Below, in pieces: positions 21,731 to 34,282 of a stretch of DNA of 64,000 nucleotides. The notes under the pieces are model-generated. The model saw only the letters and a list, made by a program, of their open reading frames with translations, was not told the origin of the DNA and searched no databases. The number at the start of each line of letters is the position of its first letter. Position 1 is the stretch's first letter. Origin of the DNA: Apiotrichum sp. Y4204 (lineage: Eukaryota; Basidiomycota; Tremellomycetes; Trichosporonales; Trichosporonaceae); NCBI GenBank assembly GCA_025531455.1, contig JAMYHL010000009.1:310001-374000 (forward strand), in the 5' to 3' direction. Position numbers and translations under genes: made by a program.

Positions 21731-24613
21731 GGAGTGTTTCTAACGGGGTTGAACCGCAGATAAGTGCCTAGTGGCAAGAAAGGTGGATCAAAGCCTGGAT
21801 GGGACTTGAGCCGAAAGGCAGACGCTTGTCAGTCGAAGGCGACGATGAGAGGGTCAAGGACGGTCGCACGAGGCCCGTAGTTTGGGAAAATGCGAGTTAC
21901 CGAGAAGTCGCTCTGGGTTACCAAGATGCGATCCGCTGATCGGTGCAGTGCAGGGAAGGGGTCTCGGGCCTTGCGTGTATGTCGTGTGTCGTGAGAATCG
22001 TACAGACCGGGTGTTGGCCGTCTAATCTTTTCGAGTGAGGAGAACTCTAGTAATCGTTGCTGTTCGGTCGCTCGGCAAAGCCAAACTCAGGTTGGCTCGG
22101 CTTTGTCCGCTTGTAAGCCGGGGGTTGAGTGGGGGCTCTCGGGGCGATGTCGTGTGGTGATGGCAAGATGTGGTTATGTATGCTTTTGTGTCGCTGTGCG
22201 ACGGCGGTGGTGGCCAAGAGGTGGATAGAGATGAGAGTGGGAAAGAGAATGAGAGATCAAGAGAGATCCACAAGAGGAGGATATGTGGATGTGGATAGTG
22301 TGATGAGGACGGAGAGGTGGTGAGGACGAGCGATGCAAGTGTGAGGGAGATTGTTGGTGGCGGCAACACTCACTGAGCAGTGATTGAGATTACGATTTGC
22401 ATTACGATTACGTGCTGCGATGCCACCACCAAACGGACGTGTTGCCCAGTGGCCAGTGGGCGTGGGGGATTTGATTTGACTTGATTCGATTTGAGTGAGA
22501 TTATCCGATGTTAATGCATCCCCATGCATGCGTCCTAATCACTCTTTAATACCCCATGTTATCCCCCTGATGAACTGTGATCCTGAATGGCGTGCTGCAC
22601 TTAGCAGGTGGCACGCGATAACATTCACAAAGTTGCTCTCCATATTTTTTTTCTGCCCGCTGGACCTCACCCGTCTGCAATGTCGCCATTGAAATCGGAA
22701 GATGGCGTGAGCAGTAGGCAGTGAGCAGTGAGCACCGAGTAGCGCAAACCGCTAGGCAGCGCATGGGCAGAACCCGGCGTTTGCCTCGCAGTCACCGCCA
22801 TACTGCCGCTCGCTCGCCCGCTCCGCACTCCGCGTACGTACTCCGCTCCGTGCGCCGAGTCAGGAAGCACATGGTGTACTCAGCATTCACTCCCGGTAGC
22901 GTGCCTCCGCCACCCAACTCAACCCGCTGCACCCACATCTCCACTGCACAGCTGTCGCCATCGTCCTCTCGCACCATCATGATCCATCACTGATCCCTCA
23001 CACCATACACCATGTGCATGCACGCCATACGTCCCGTGATGCCCAACCGACTGCATGCACTGCGCACTGCATACTTGGCGCCAGACATCCGCTGATCACC
23101 TGTTCGCGCACGCCATGCGCACGCCCCAATGGCGACAAGAGCGGCAAGGCACGGGAGACCGTAGCACGCCGAGCACACAAATCACAGGATCCAGGGTTGG
23201 AGTACTTCAGAACTACACGTCTTTTTTAAGATTTGTAGGACAGTGAACACGTGGACAGAAGGGAGTCGCACGTGGACAGATGACGTAAACTCCCTACACA
23301 ATGCGACAGGTGCCACATTTCCGGGCCGACCGATGCCGCTGCCGATCCTCTCGCACCAGCCGATCTGAGGAGAGGTGATGCACGGGATGTGTGCGTTGGT
23401 TGACGACTGCGGGATTCTGACTTTTTTTTCCGACTTCTTGCATCTTCTCTCTTCTTCATCCACTTCATCATTATTTAACTTTTCTTGCATCCATCTCTGG
23501 GTCTCCGAGCACGATGTGTACGACGTTCACGATGGTTACGATGGTTACGATCTAGCAACGAGGTTTGTGTCTGCTGTGTCTCCCTCCTCTTCTCCTCACC
23601 ATCTCTTCCCCCCCTCCTGCCCCCCTCTTCCCCCTTCCCCATCTCTTCCCCCCACCCCTCCTCCTCTCCCCACACGACCACATCTGCCCCGCCCTGCTGT
23701 ACTTCGTGCGGGCTCGGGTGCCTGAAGTGGCCAAGAACAATGTGCACCACAAATTGACCCGCGCCGCGGGATCTCACTCCGGCGCGGGGTCTCATCTGGT
23801 GCGTACAAGCCAAAACTGTAAGTAACGTGTTTATTGAGAATTGAGAGGCGACTGTATAGTGAGTTTTTATTGTATCTCTGCATGTATCTTCCATTTTATT
23901 ATACATATCCAAGCATCGAATATCCAGAATATCCACATCCTACTTCACTCCCTGGCGTCACTCAAGACCCGCGCGCGCACCCCACGCCCGCGGGTCAACT
24001 GAAGTCGCCGACAGCACCGCGCGCGCCGGGCAGCCTCTGGCCAGCCGGCGCGCCCCCTCCCCTTCTGCCGTCCGCCTCCAGCCTCCGCAAGGACCTCCAC
24101 GCTGGCGGACGATGGCCGGCCTCTTGGCCGGGTGGAACCGCGGGCATCCCTCAGCAATTGCTTTTCCCTCTCCTTGTCCTTTGTCCTTTATAGTCTATGC
24201 ACTCGCGTTGAACAGATGCTGCATGGAGCAGGCGTGATACAGAGCGGCTGCCCACGGTATGGAATGGAATGGAATGAGAATGAGAATGGGAATGGGAATG
24301 GAATGGAATGGAATGAGAGTGGGTGGGTGCGGGATATGGCATGGGGGGTGGATCGGAGACGCGGCCTACATGGTATAGTACGGATACTGTCCACGCGTCC
24401 CCGGTCGTGCGCTACGTACGGGGGATATGTACTGAGCGGGCATGGCGGCGGCGGCGGCGCGCGGCGCGGCGCAACAGCAGATGGCGGCGTCCGCGGATGC
24501 AAGATGAGAAAGAAAGAGTGGAAGGTATGGCGTAACAGCGGAAAACGAAGCCACCACGCCCATGGATATCGGTCAGATGTCGGCTTGCGTCTCGGCGCTA
24601 GCTCGTAGCTACA
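21731..24613. other. 2.9-kb intergenic region, no gene recognised
   Basis: It lies between the MET30 start and the stop of the Zds-type gene. Pyrimidine tracts occur at 23580-23670 and a GGAAT-type satellite at 24258-24318. ORFs of 60-150 codons occur on both strands but are low in complexity and carry no motif. It should include the MET30 promoter and a long 3' untranslated region of the Zds gene. Confidence 0.45.
24258..24318. repeat. GGAAT/GAGAAT/GGGAAT short tandem repeat
   Basis: Runs of five-base GGAAT units flank six-base GAGAAT and GGGAAT units. The tract is intergenic, about 0.3 kb downstream of the Zds gene stop codon. Confidence 0.85.
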
Positions 24614-27600
24614 CTAACGGTGGTGCGGGTACTGCTGGCCAGAGGGGACGGGCTGGCGCGACGTGCCCGGCGGCGCGGGGACGTACTGGTACTGGTTCGC
24701 CGGCCGCTGGTTGTTCGCCCCGTAAAACTGCTGCTGCTCCTCACGGCCGTAGTACGCGCCGCCGGCGTTCGGGTTTGAACTCGTGCGGCGGGGCGGGTTA
24801 TCCACCATTGCCGCGCCGGGTGGCACGCGCTGCTGCTGCTGGTGTCCGCTGTGGTTGGCGTGATTGCCGCCGTGGCCGCCAGACGGGAGGCGCTGTGGCG
24901 GCTGCCAGTTGGCCTGCTGCTGGGGCGGGCGCTGCTGCTGGAACTGCTGCTGCTGGTAGCCTTGCGGAGCCGCCGAGAACAACTGGCCTGGTTGCGGACC
25001 GCCGGCGCCTGGTGGACGAGGGTGCTGGGCCCCTCCACCAGGGTACTGGAAGATCTGGCCAGGCTGCGGACCGGAGTGCTTGTTGTGCGGGTACGCGTGC
25101 CGCTGCTCCTGGCGCGGGCCATTCTGGTACCCCTGCCCCTGGCGTGAAGATCCCATCTGCTGGCCGTGATGTGCTCCACTGCCTGGCTGTCGCTGTTGGC
25201 GAGGATCCCGGGGATCACCAGACATCGGTCGGCTCTGTGATGTCGGAGGGCCATACTGCCCCTGTTGAGGGATACGAGGGGGCGCGACACCCGGAGGATA
25301 CTCCCGCGGCGGCTGCTGCGACTGCGGCGGCGAGCGCTGTCGGGCGGGGGCGGACTGCGAGCGGGGCGACATGGAGCCGTGGACGACTGGCTGGCGGGAA
25401 GGCTGTGGCTGGCGAGTGGGCTGCGGCTGGCGGTGTTGCGGGGACTGCGGCTGCTGTTGCGCTTGTGCCTGTTGCGGTTGCTGCTGCTGCGACTGTTGCT
25501 GCTGCTGACGGACAGGCTCTTGCGGCGGCGGCGAGTGGGCATCCCGTTCCGGCGGCGACGGACCGCGATAGATCGGCTCGTTCACCGCAGCCCGGGCGTG
25601 CTCCGCTTTGCTCGACACCCGCGATGGTGGCTCATCCTGCCTCACGCCTGCCGAGCCCGTGTCGGCCGGCACCGGCGGCGTGCCCTTGAGCTGCGGGTTG
25701 CGTGCCGACTCTTCACGGTTCTTGTCGAGGCCGTTGGTGACACCCTTCTTCTCCTCGTTCTGCGTCGGGTTGCGGCCAATGACGCCGAGGTACCAGAACA
25801 TGAGGTTGGAGATGAGCACCTGCTCTATGAGCGGACGGCGCGCATTGGCCAGCTTTATATGGCTGAGACGATACACTGCGCGCTCGACGTGGATCGGATA
25901 CCGCGCAAAGTTATTAAATGCCGGCGAGGTGGGCGACGAGGTGCCGGACGCGTGCAGCGACTTTGCAGACTTGGATGTCCCCAAAAGTGCGGCGGCGGCG
26001 GCAGGGCCAGCAGTGGCAAAGTTGGACACGGAGGACGTGTCCTCGGCTTTCTTCTTGCTGCCAAAGAGCGATCCCAAGAAACCGTCCTTTTCCCGCTTCT
26101 TCTCCTTTTCCTTGTCCTTCTTGTCCTTTTTCCCAAAGAGACGATGCCTGTCCTTTTCCTTGACCTTCTCCTTCTCCTTTTCCCGTTCCCGTCCGGATTC
26201 CCGTCCCGAGATGGTGCTGACCGAGGAAGCCGCCGAATCGACGCGCATCAGTGGTGGGCGCTCAACGACGACAGCGGGAGGGCCTGCGGACGTCGGCGGT
26301 GTGGGGCTGTACTCTGATGATTCCGACTTGATAGGCGACGGCGATACGTGCACAGGCGATGCCATGCCTGGGAGAAGCCCGCTGCCGGTGTACTCGGTGG
26401 GGGACTTTGCGCGCGGTGGTCGCGGTGCGGCGCCAGGAGTAAGCGTGCCCGGCCGCGTATCTATGCGCATCTGGTGCGACTTTTCCTGCTCGTGCGGCGG
26501 CGGAGGCGCCTGTGAGGCTTGCGGGTAAATGGGTGACTGGTGAGAGGACGAGGACGAGGGCTGCGGGGAGGTGTCCTGCATGAATATGTCGTCCGAGGGT
26601 CCAGCAGTAGGAAGGAGAGACATGGCGTGCAGTGCGGCACTCATTGGGGAGTCTTGCGTGGGAGTGAGCTCGTCGTCCTCGTACCAGTTTGCGTCCGAAG
26701 CTTTGGGGGTGGCTATCGGTGCGGGGCGGGGGTGGGCGTGCTCTGGCGAAGGGGACCTGCTGCGGTTGTCATAGTCGGACACCGAGCTGGCGGTGGAGGA
26801 AGTACGCTCATGGGCATATGCGTCAAAGATCAGCGCCTCATCGTCGTCAGTTGATCCAGTGGTTTCCTCCGTTGCCACTGATGATACGACACTGGTGTCG
26901 GCGAGCTTCGCCTCGTTGGATTCTGCACTGGTTCCGGGTGATTCGGAACTGCGCTCCTCGCTACCCGTCTCATCGCTCCCCCGGTCCCCCTGGTCGCGTG
27001 GCTGATCGTCGCTCCACCGTCCGCTTGCCGGCCTGGGGTCCTCAAAACTAGGCCGAGGGCTCTCATCCCCGTCGATAGGGGATGTGAGCCGGACACCATG
27101 TCGCGAGCGTTGCGCAGAGAAGCGTCGAGAGTTTCCCTCGCCAGGGCTGCTCTTGCGGATCTTTGTTCTGGCGGTCCTGCGGATGATGGATCCCGGCCGC
27201 GGAAGGACGATTGGAGAATTAGCATCGTCCTCTAATGGCAAGGGGGCCTGGTCGTCGTGTGCTATACATCAGGTCAGCACCGCTCACAGGATCACAGATG
27301 GAATGGTCACAGAGCCCCCAAGGGGTAAAACAGAATTCTGTGCACGGACACGAACCTCCAGTGGTGAACGTCATGCTGCTGCGTCGCAACGCGCGGCGCA
27401 TCTCGTTCGGGTCGCCGCTGTCCTCGGCATTCTTGACTAATTCCTCGAGATTCTGCAGCTCCTGGAGCGTGGGACCCGTGTCAATGTTGCGCCCCGCGTA
27501 ACGGTTGGAGCCGCGTCGTGTCAGCTGCGGAGTCTGTTCCTCCTCGACTTTGTCCCCATGGCGCGGGGTGTACTGGCGTGAGAGCATCGACTTTTGCCTG

Positions 27601-28105
27601 CCGAGACCGCCGGACAGCGATCTGCTGCGGGCAAGCCATGACGGGCTGCGGCTGAGGGATGCCTCGCCGGTTTCTCCAGAGTCGACAGCAGTGGGGTTGA
27701 CCTGGGTGTGCTCCCTCAGGAAGGCGCGAAACTCTCCGGGTGCGAGCTCGGGGTGCAAGTGAGCGGGCACCCAGAACAAGCTCTGGTCCGAGCCCGGGGG
27801 CGGGGCTAATGAAATATCATCGTTGGACGAGAGCGGGTGGTGGTGGCCGGCCTGGAATGCGTCGGCGGGAGGAAGGTCGGGGTCGAGAGGAAGCTCTCCT
27901 GGGCCGGGAGACGAGGCGGAGCGGCGGCGGAGGTTTCTGTGTTCGACGTGAGCATGACGATGCGGGTGGCGCGATGGTGTGCGCATGGGAGGGAGAAGCT
28001 AGGGGAAGGGAACAGTGTGTGCGAGGGTAGCGAGTGGGTGGAATGTTAGACGTACTTGAGCGTGCGGACTTCCCTCTCAATGTCTTCTTCCGAGATGGTC
28101 GACAT
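24614..28105 (-). CDS. Zds1/Zds2-family protein, predicted PP2A-Cdc55 regulator
   Basis: Three exons encode about 1,130 residues. A 52-nt first exon starts MSTISEEDIEREVRTLK; removing a roughly 110-nt intron (about 27945-28053) joins it in frame to NLRRRSASSPGP. The middle is Ser/Pro-rich and disordered, with a Lys/Glu tract (KDKKDKEKEKKREKD). The key evidence is the Zds C-terminal domain: YPIHVERAVYRLSHIKLANA, then RRPLIEQVLISNLMFWYLGV. After it comes a Gln/Pro-rich tail of several hundred residues ending QQYPHHR, which yeast Zds proteins lack. Yeast Zds1/Zds2 bind the Cdc55 subunit of PP2A and tune mitotic entry, mitotic exit and polarity. The exon 2-3 intron (about 27253-27355) joins FTTGA to HDDQAPLPLEDD. 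Domain call strong; exact start moderately strong. Confidence 0.85.
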
Positions 28106-30427
28106 GGTGGGGGACGGCGGCGGCGGCAAGTATCGAGAGATACAGCAGCCTGAAGGTCGTGCGGGCCTTGGGGGCCGTGAGCACCAAGGGGACCGTGGTC
28201 GTCGGGCGCGCGGGGGCCTCTCGTCCACGCAAGAGGGCTAACGCTGGGCTCGAGGACGCACGGGGACGGGGTGATGACCTGGGGGTGAATGCGACGATGC
28301 GTGATGGGTGTGGATGGGATGTGTTTGTGACGACAGGGAGGAGAAAAAAAAAGCGGGAGAGTGTGCACTGGCGCTGATGCCGATGCTGATGCCGATGCTG
28401 GGGATGATGTTGATGATGCTGCTGATGAATGCTGATGCTGATGCGTGATGTGTTGGGGAGGAAGGGGATGTGTGGTGCGTGGTGGGTGGTGCGCGGCACG
28501 AAAGTGGGTGAGTGTCGCGCGCTGGAGGGGGGCCGGAGGGATCAAGAAAGTGTGTGTCGGAGGCGCGAGGGCCAACGCGTCGAGCTGCGAGCGACGGTGC
28601 TGGGCGGAGGAATGGTCCTTGCGCGGAGGAGGTTGGGAGCGGTGTCGAGGAAGGGATGAGAAGGGGGATGGTGGCGATGAGGAGGACGGCGACTGCGATG
28701 GTGACCGAGACGGAAACGACGACGACTACAACGACCAACAAGGAGAGGACGACAGGCTGGAAGAGTAATGCAGCTACAGCTAGTGCAGCTAGATAGTGGT
28801 GTTGGTTGCTGGGTGGTGGGGGGTCAGAGTGGGGGGAGGGGAAGACTGGGGGGACGGTGCACCGGGGGCACGGCAGGAGAGGAGAGGATAGGGCGGGGAA
28901 AGAGGGATGTTAGAGAGGGAAGGGGGGGAAGGGAAGGGAGAGGAAGGCAGGGAAGGAAGGACAGATGGGGTAACGACTGATCCCAAAGGAGGGGGGGAGG
29001 GGGACATTAGCTGTAGGGGGCACAAGAGCAAAGGAAGGCTGATTACACTCACTGCCTCCACACACGATACAATTGCTACAAAAAGTAGGGGGCTCACTCT
29101 CTCTTCCACTCCATCGTCACTGCCACACCACACTGTCACTTCAGTCACTGCCAGTCACAGCCAGGGAAAGTGTACCAAAAAAAGGCCAGGGACACGCTGC
29201 TTCAGGCAAAGACAGGTAACACATCACAAACTCCACTACGAGTGATCGCGAGTGATTACAAAATCACAATCCCGTATTGCATTACAAGTGTCACCGCTGT
29301 TGGGTCAGCACCGGCGGGCACAGCGACACCGAACGGAGGTGACGAGGACAGGGGATCGGCGAGCCAGAAGCAGCTGGAGCTAGCGCTCTCGGCCCGCCGA
29401 TCATTCAGCATAGAGTGCGCTGATCAAGGGGAAAAGGAGTCTTCTATCATTCTCTCTTCCCTTTTCCCGATTTCCCTTTTTTCTAGGGTGGGGGCGACAA
29501 ACGATTAGGGACTGCACGCCATGCACGACCGAATGGTGGGCTGCGGCATCGTTTATAGCATTGGATCGGGGGTCTCATGGTCTCAGTCTGCCAGTTCTGG
29601 ATTCCGCGTTTTGCGTTTCGTTTTTCGCTGGCAGTCCTGGTCGTGTGATGCATGTGTAAGCTGGGGCCCGTGCCGCTCGTTAGCTCGTGATCTCGTGAGG
29701 CCGTCATCTGGTGGTCTCGGCATGTCCATATCCATACGCGATCGTCATATGGTCATGAGTGGACCGAGAGGCGCGAAGGAAGGATCCAAATTATGTCCAA
29801 AGGAAGACATCAAGGCATCCCGCCGATCTTTTCTAATCCAATTAAACTCCCTAATAAAAACGATGAGTCACCCGCGTGCGTGCTTATCTCTCCCTCGCCA
29901 CCTCCGAGCCATCCCCGATGTGCAGGGCCGGGTGCGAGCGCTAGCGGGGAGGCAGGACAGAGATCAGAGTGGTCGTATGCTGCAGGGTCTACCGGTCTGG
30001 CTGGCGGCGATTGCCCTCGGAGACCGGAGAATCGTGCGCCGCAACGACGGCGTACGCGCGGCGTCGACGCCGGGGCACGCGTCGCTCGGTCCTGTGATCC
30101 CATGATCCTGTAGGGCCGCGTGCTTCTTTTTTGATCACGCACTCTGCGTTCCGCACCGTCGGGGACATTGTACACTCGTACTGTACACTCCGTTGCACTG
30201 CCACTCGCGCCACATACTCTCGGTGCCACATGTCCAGAATGCTGCATGCTGTGACTTCTGTGCTTCCAGTACTTCCAGTGCACCAGTGCCTGTAGTGTTG
30301 CCAGATTTCCCGGGCCGGAACGGCGCGCACTGCCCCACGTAGACGCTTCCGATAACCTGATAAGCATCGGGCGTCGACAACTCAAAATTCCAGCTGGTAT
30401 CCATCCTATCACATACAAATCTATTCT
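28106..30427. other. 2.3-kb intergenic region, purine-rich in part
   Basis: It spans from the Zds gene start to the OPT transporter stop. 28360-28450 is a GATGCT/GATGCC trinucleotide-like repeat, and 28800-29010 is a long plus-strand G/A-rich tract. ORFs through these tracts are compositional artefacts. No gene or RNA is recognised. Confidence 0.45.
28373..28447. repeat. GATGCT-type imperfect trinucleotide repeat
   Basis: Repeated GCTGAT/GCCGAT units with interruptions, in the likely 5' flank of the Zds-type gene. Confidence 0.7.
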
Positions 30428-33400
30428 CTAGCTCCCGGGCTTACAGTGCTCGCTGTCGATGCGCGAGTTGCCCCACCACTCGGGCCCCGTCCATGTCCAG
30501 AGCACGCCGCCGAAGAGCACGTAGATTGCGAGTGCGGCGATGCTCGTGCCCGCGTCCAGCGCAGACGAGACGACGTACACAAACTGCCCGTGGGCGCGCG
30601 GCCACCGCTTCGCGACGACGCTGTTTGCCAGCACTGCCGTCGCGGCACCCGTGAGGATGATGTTTGTCGGGCTGTGGAAGGTGTTAGATCTGAGTTGGAA
30701 AATCGCATTTGAGCTTCCGACGTTTGCCCCGTTCCTTGCGGCCCGCCAACGTCGCGGCACAACTGCCATGATGCATGGTCGCCGCGTTTCGCAGCCGTAC
30801 GCCGTTCCGCCCTGCCCAGCCTGCCAACCAGATCTGGCGCGACGGCCTACGCGACCACCCGGCGCCAAGATCCAAACGCCAAGACGCGCTTCGCGCATCA
30901 AAACGTGGCAGTCACTCAACACAGGACCCGCGAACAACAGGTTTGGAATCGCACGCTGCGTGGTCCATGACACGATGAGATTGCGCGATGCATGGTGGCA
31001 ACACCATTCGCACTTGTACTCACTATTCTGGAATAACGATCGCACCGCTGCAGATAATCGGGAACACAACCTTCCATCAGTCCATGGGATGGGATCAGTG
31101 TTAACCCACCTTGTTGAACTTCTTATCTGGCCAGCGGCGGTGCGCAAGCCAGAGACAGAATGGGATGGCGGCGCCGATCGGGAAGCCGAGATACAGCAGG
31201 CGGTACTTTCCCGCAAAGAAGCGTGCGGGGGAGACAGCGCCCCAGATGATGCTTGCCGAGTAGAAGATCTGCGGCCGGCGCCCCGTCCACTGCCCTGTGG
31301 GGTCGACGGTCGTGCCGTCCAGATATGCGCGCTTCGAGTGCAGCACCGACTGGAGCGTGATGTCTGTCCGTCAGCAGGGGATTGACATGTACCCACAATT
31401 GGTCAGTGCGCCGAGGACGGTGCCAATCGTCTGTACGAGAAACATTTCCCGCGGCGGGATGGACATGTACCACCCCAGCTTGAGGTCCGCGACGAGCTGC
31501 AGCGCCTGCGACATGGCCATGTCTGGTGGTCAGTAACACGAGAGACCATTGTACCCACAGCCAAAGCACTTGAAAGTCACGTTCCCGATCGGCTTGCCGG
31601 GCATGAGGTAGCCCGCAACGCTGGGGTTAGTGTGCCGACGACCAGCATGCCTCACAATTCGGTCATGACGTTCTGTGGTCAGCGGGACATGGCGAGAAAG
31701 CACTCACGAGTCCGATTTGGGTATTGCTCACGGCGGCGACCACTCCGATTCTGTTATCAGCGAGATTGTCGGAGGGTAAGCTATCTCACGGAATCAAGAA
31801 CACCTAAAGGTCAGCTCAGTCTCAAATCTGGTACCCACCGCTGCAATCGCGAGTGAGAGCGTGAGCGCCCACACGGGCATCTGAAGCGGCGCAGTGAGGA
31901 CCATGAGCACGGCTGCGGCAAAGTTGACGGCCAGCATCGCGAGGTACCACCACTGCGGGACGGCGCGGTATGAGCGCATGAGCATGCTGCTGTCAGCTTT
32001 CGCGTGTCGTCTCGTAGCTCACTTGTGTGTGTCGGTCATTGGGGCACGGTTAGTGAGCGCTGCCGTCAGTGGGTCAATTGGGGCAGCACCCACCGTCTTT
32101 GATCTCGTGTCGGTGCCAGATCCACACGTGCACGAGAATGCTGGAGAGCGCAGAGAACGCGAGGCCGTACGTGACCGCGCTGCAAGGTCAGGTGTGGGAC
32201 TCAATAGGTGACCTCACAAATATGGCGTCAGCAGCATGGGCTTGGACGCGTTCCACGCCTCAACGTTGAGAGAGAGGTCGGGGTTGAGCATGGCGGGCAC
32301 ATCAAATCTGGCGTTAGTCTGAGATGGAGGTTTGGCGACATCTCACTTTGCGTAGCTCGAGTTGAAAAGGCCGGGAGATGTTGGACCGGGGAAGTCGCGC
32401 GCGTTCCAGAAGTTGAACACAAGCATAAGGGGTACGATCTGGGCTCAGCTCTCAGGACTTCTTTAGCTGCACTCACGACCCAGATCATTCCCATAAGACC
32501 ACCAAAGAAGTTGCCCAGGGCCCAGTACGGGGTGAAGAGCGGACCGGTGCTGCCGACCGAGCTCCAGTCGAAGCTGAAGTCGAGCATCCCGAGACCAGAG
32601 TACGCACCACCGAGGGTGCGCATCCACCAGCTGTTGTTGTTGATAAGGCACAGGACGGCGACGGAGGTGAGTGTCGGGAAGATGAGCATCGGGAGAAACT
32701 GGTACATGAGGGTTGTGAGGAAGATGAGCATGAAGACCTGTAGGCGGCGCGCAGTGAGCAGCTTCCCCGTCGAGGAGAGCTGCGAAGAAGAAGTGCCGTA
32801 CAGCGTTGTGAAGAGCTGGACGACGACCAGCGTGCCCGGCCAATACATCGAGGGGCGGGCGACTAGGAGGTTGTACAGCATGCCTGGGGTCAGCGGCGAG
32901 CTTGATGTGAGGGACTCTCAGCTCAGGAAACCCACCGGCAAGACCAAAGCCAATGCACTGCGTTGTCAATAGCAGAGTAATAGAGGGAAGAAGTGTGAGT
33001 GGCGCCTTGTAGTACAGGTCAAGAATGGCGAGGATGTCAGCGGCATACGCGCTCATGGCTCCAGACGACGCGAGTACGCTGCAGTCAGCCTCTAATCCCC
33101 GTCTTCCCCCACCTGACGAGAATCGCCTCCTTGATGTTGAACGGTCCGGGGTTGAGATTGACCCCCAAGAACATGCGGTCACGCGACACGAGGCGCTCGC
33201 TGGCCAGCATCTTGCCGAGCGGGTATGTCGCGAGGATAATAAAGTACGTGGAGAAGCTCGGGCTATTCGACTTGAAGTAGAACATCATACTTGCTGTTGC
33301 TCCGAGGACGCAGAAAAAGGACCCGATTATAATCACGCGGATGGTCAGTGTCGGCAGCGTGAGGTCGTCCGTCGACGGCACCGACTACAGCGTCAGTAAT

Positions 33401-33849
33401 GCGATCTCAACGCCGCAGCTCTCGTAATCTCCCAGCTGTCGGAGAGTCTCCTATCTCTCCCACTGTATGCTTCCCCTCACCCACACATCCCACCTTCCAG
33501 AACTCACACGCTCGATAAGAGCCTCAATCTTCCCTCCTTTCCCCGTAACCTCGTCCGCATCGAGCTCCATCGAGCGCCGATATCCGGCGTCGTCATCAAG
33601 TTCACTCGACTTGCGTCCCTCGTCGCCGTCTCCGCTGAGAAGTCGCGCGTGTTCCCTATCATCCGCATCGGCGGGGCGCATCCCAATCGGCGAGCTGAGG
33701 TCGAGCGAATGCATCCGCGACGACGGCACGGCCGACGCCGGCCGCGACCCAATCGAACCCCGCCGCGAGCCCGTCCGGAGACGCAGCTCCTCGTCAGACC
33801 TCCGGATCGCGGGCAGCTCGTATTCCTCTGCGTCTTCGAGGCGCACCAT
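30428..33849 (-). CDS. OPT-family oligopeptide transporter
   Basis: A multi-exon gene for a polytopic membrane protein of about 800 residues. A hydrophilic cytosolic N-terminus of some 110 residues, rich in Asp/Glu/Ser/Arg, is followed by many hydrophobic segments. The OPT hallmarks are present: an NPG motif (LNPGPFNIKEAILV) after the first helices, and YMSIPPREMFLVQTIGTVLG, equivalent to the family KIPPR block. Others are SYAKFDVPAMLNP, PIGVVAAVSNTQIGLNVMTE and VFPIICSGAIVIPEYPTNII. The protein ends DSEHCKPGS. Family members carry small peptides or peptide-metal conjugates into the cell with protons; substrate cannot be read from sequence. About 14 introns are short, except one of 352 nt (30672-31023) that splits VIPEYPTNII. 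The start codon is the first in the acidic N-terminal exon, 433 bp from the divergent PRE9 start. Confidence 0.9.
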
Positions 33850-34282
33850 GATAGCGATGGGGGAGAGTGTGATGCATCGAAGAGAGATGCGGGATGCGGT
33901 GCTCTTTACGCGTTATACTCGCCGTTCCGCGCTTTCCGTCGGTGTCGACGGGCAGAGTGGGCCCCCGGAAGCTGTGGACCTGAACGACCTGTCGCGGTGG
34001 AGGTCTCTCAGGGTCACTTATCAGCCCGTGAGTCTGGTCGCCTGTTCAGTATTTACACGTCATTTGGTGTTGGACGCGCGTTGCAGGCTGCTGCACACCC
34101 AAAACGCATCATCATCGACGACCGCAAAGGAAGACACACACATCCCATCCGCTCAATCCCATCATAAACCTCTTCTTCACCATCATCAACTTCCCGCTCG
34201 CGACACACCTCCATTCTCGCCGTGTATCTCAACGCCGAGACTGACTGACCCGCGACCTATTCAACCCCCGTAATATTTCATC
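33850..34282. promoter_or_regulatory. Divergent promoter of the OPT gene and PRE9
   Basis: 433 bp between two divergent start codons. The half near PRE9 is CT-rich and contains the likely transcription start zone. I saw no clear yeast-type proteasome element (GGTGGCAAA). Confidence 0.5.

Noticed and set aside
24562..25689. 375-codon plus-strand open frame
   Set aside because: It is antisense to the Gln/Pro-rich tail of the Zds protein and consists of Ala/Gly/Arg low complexity.
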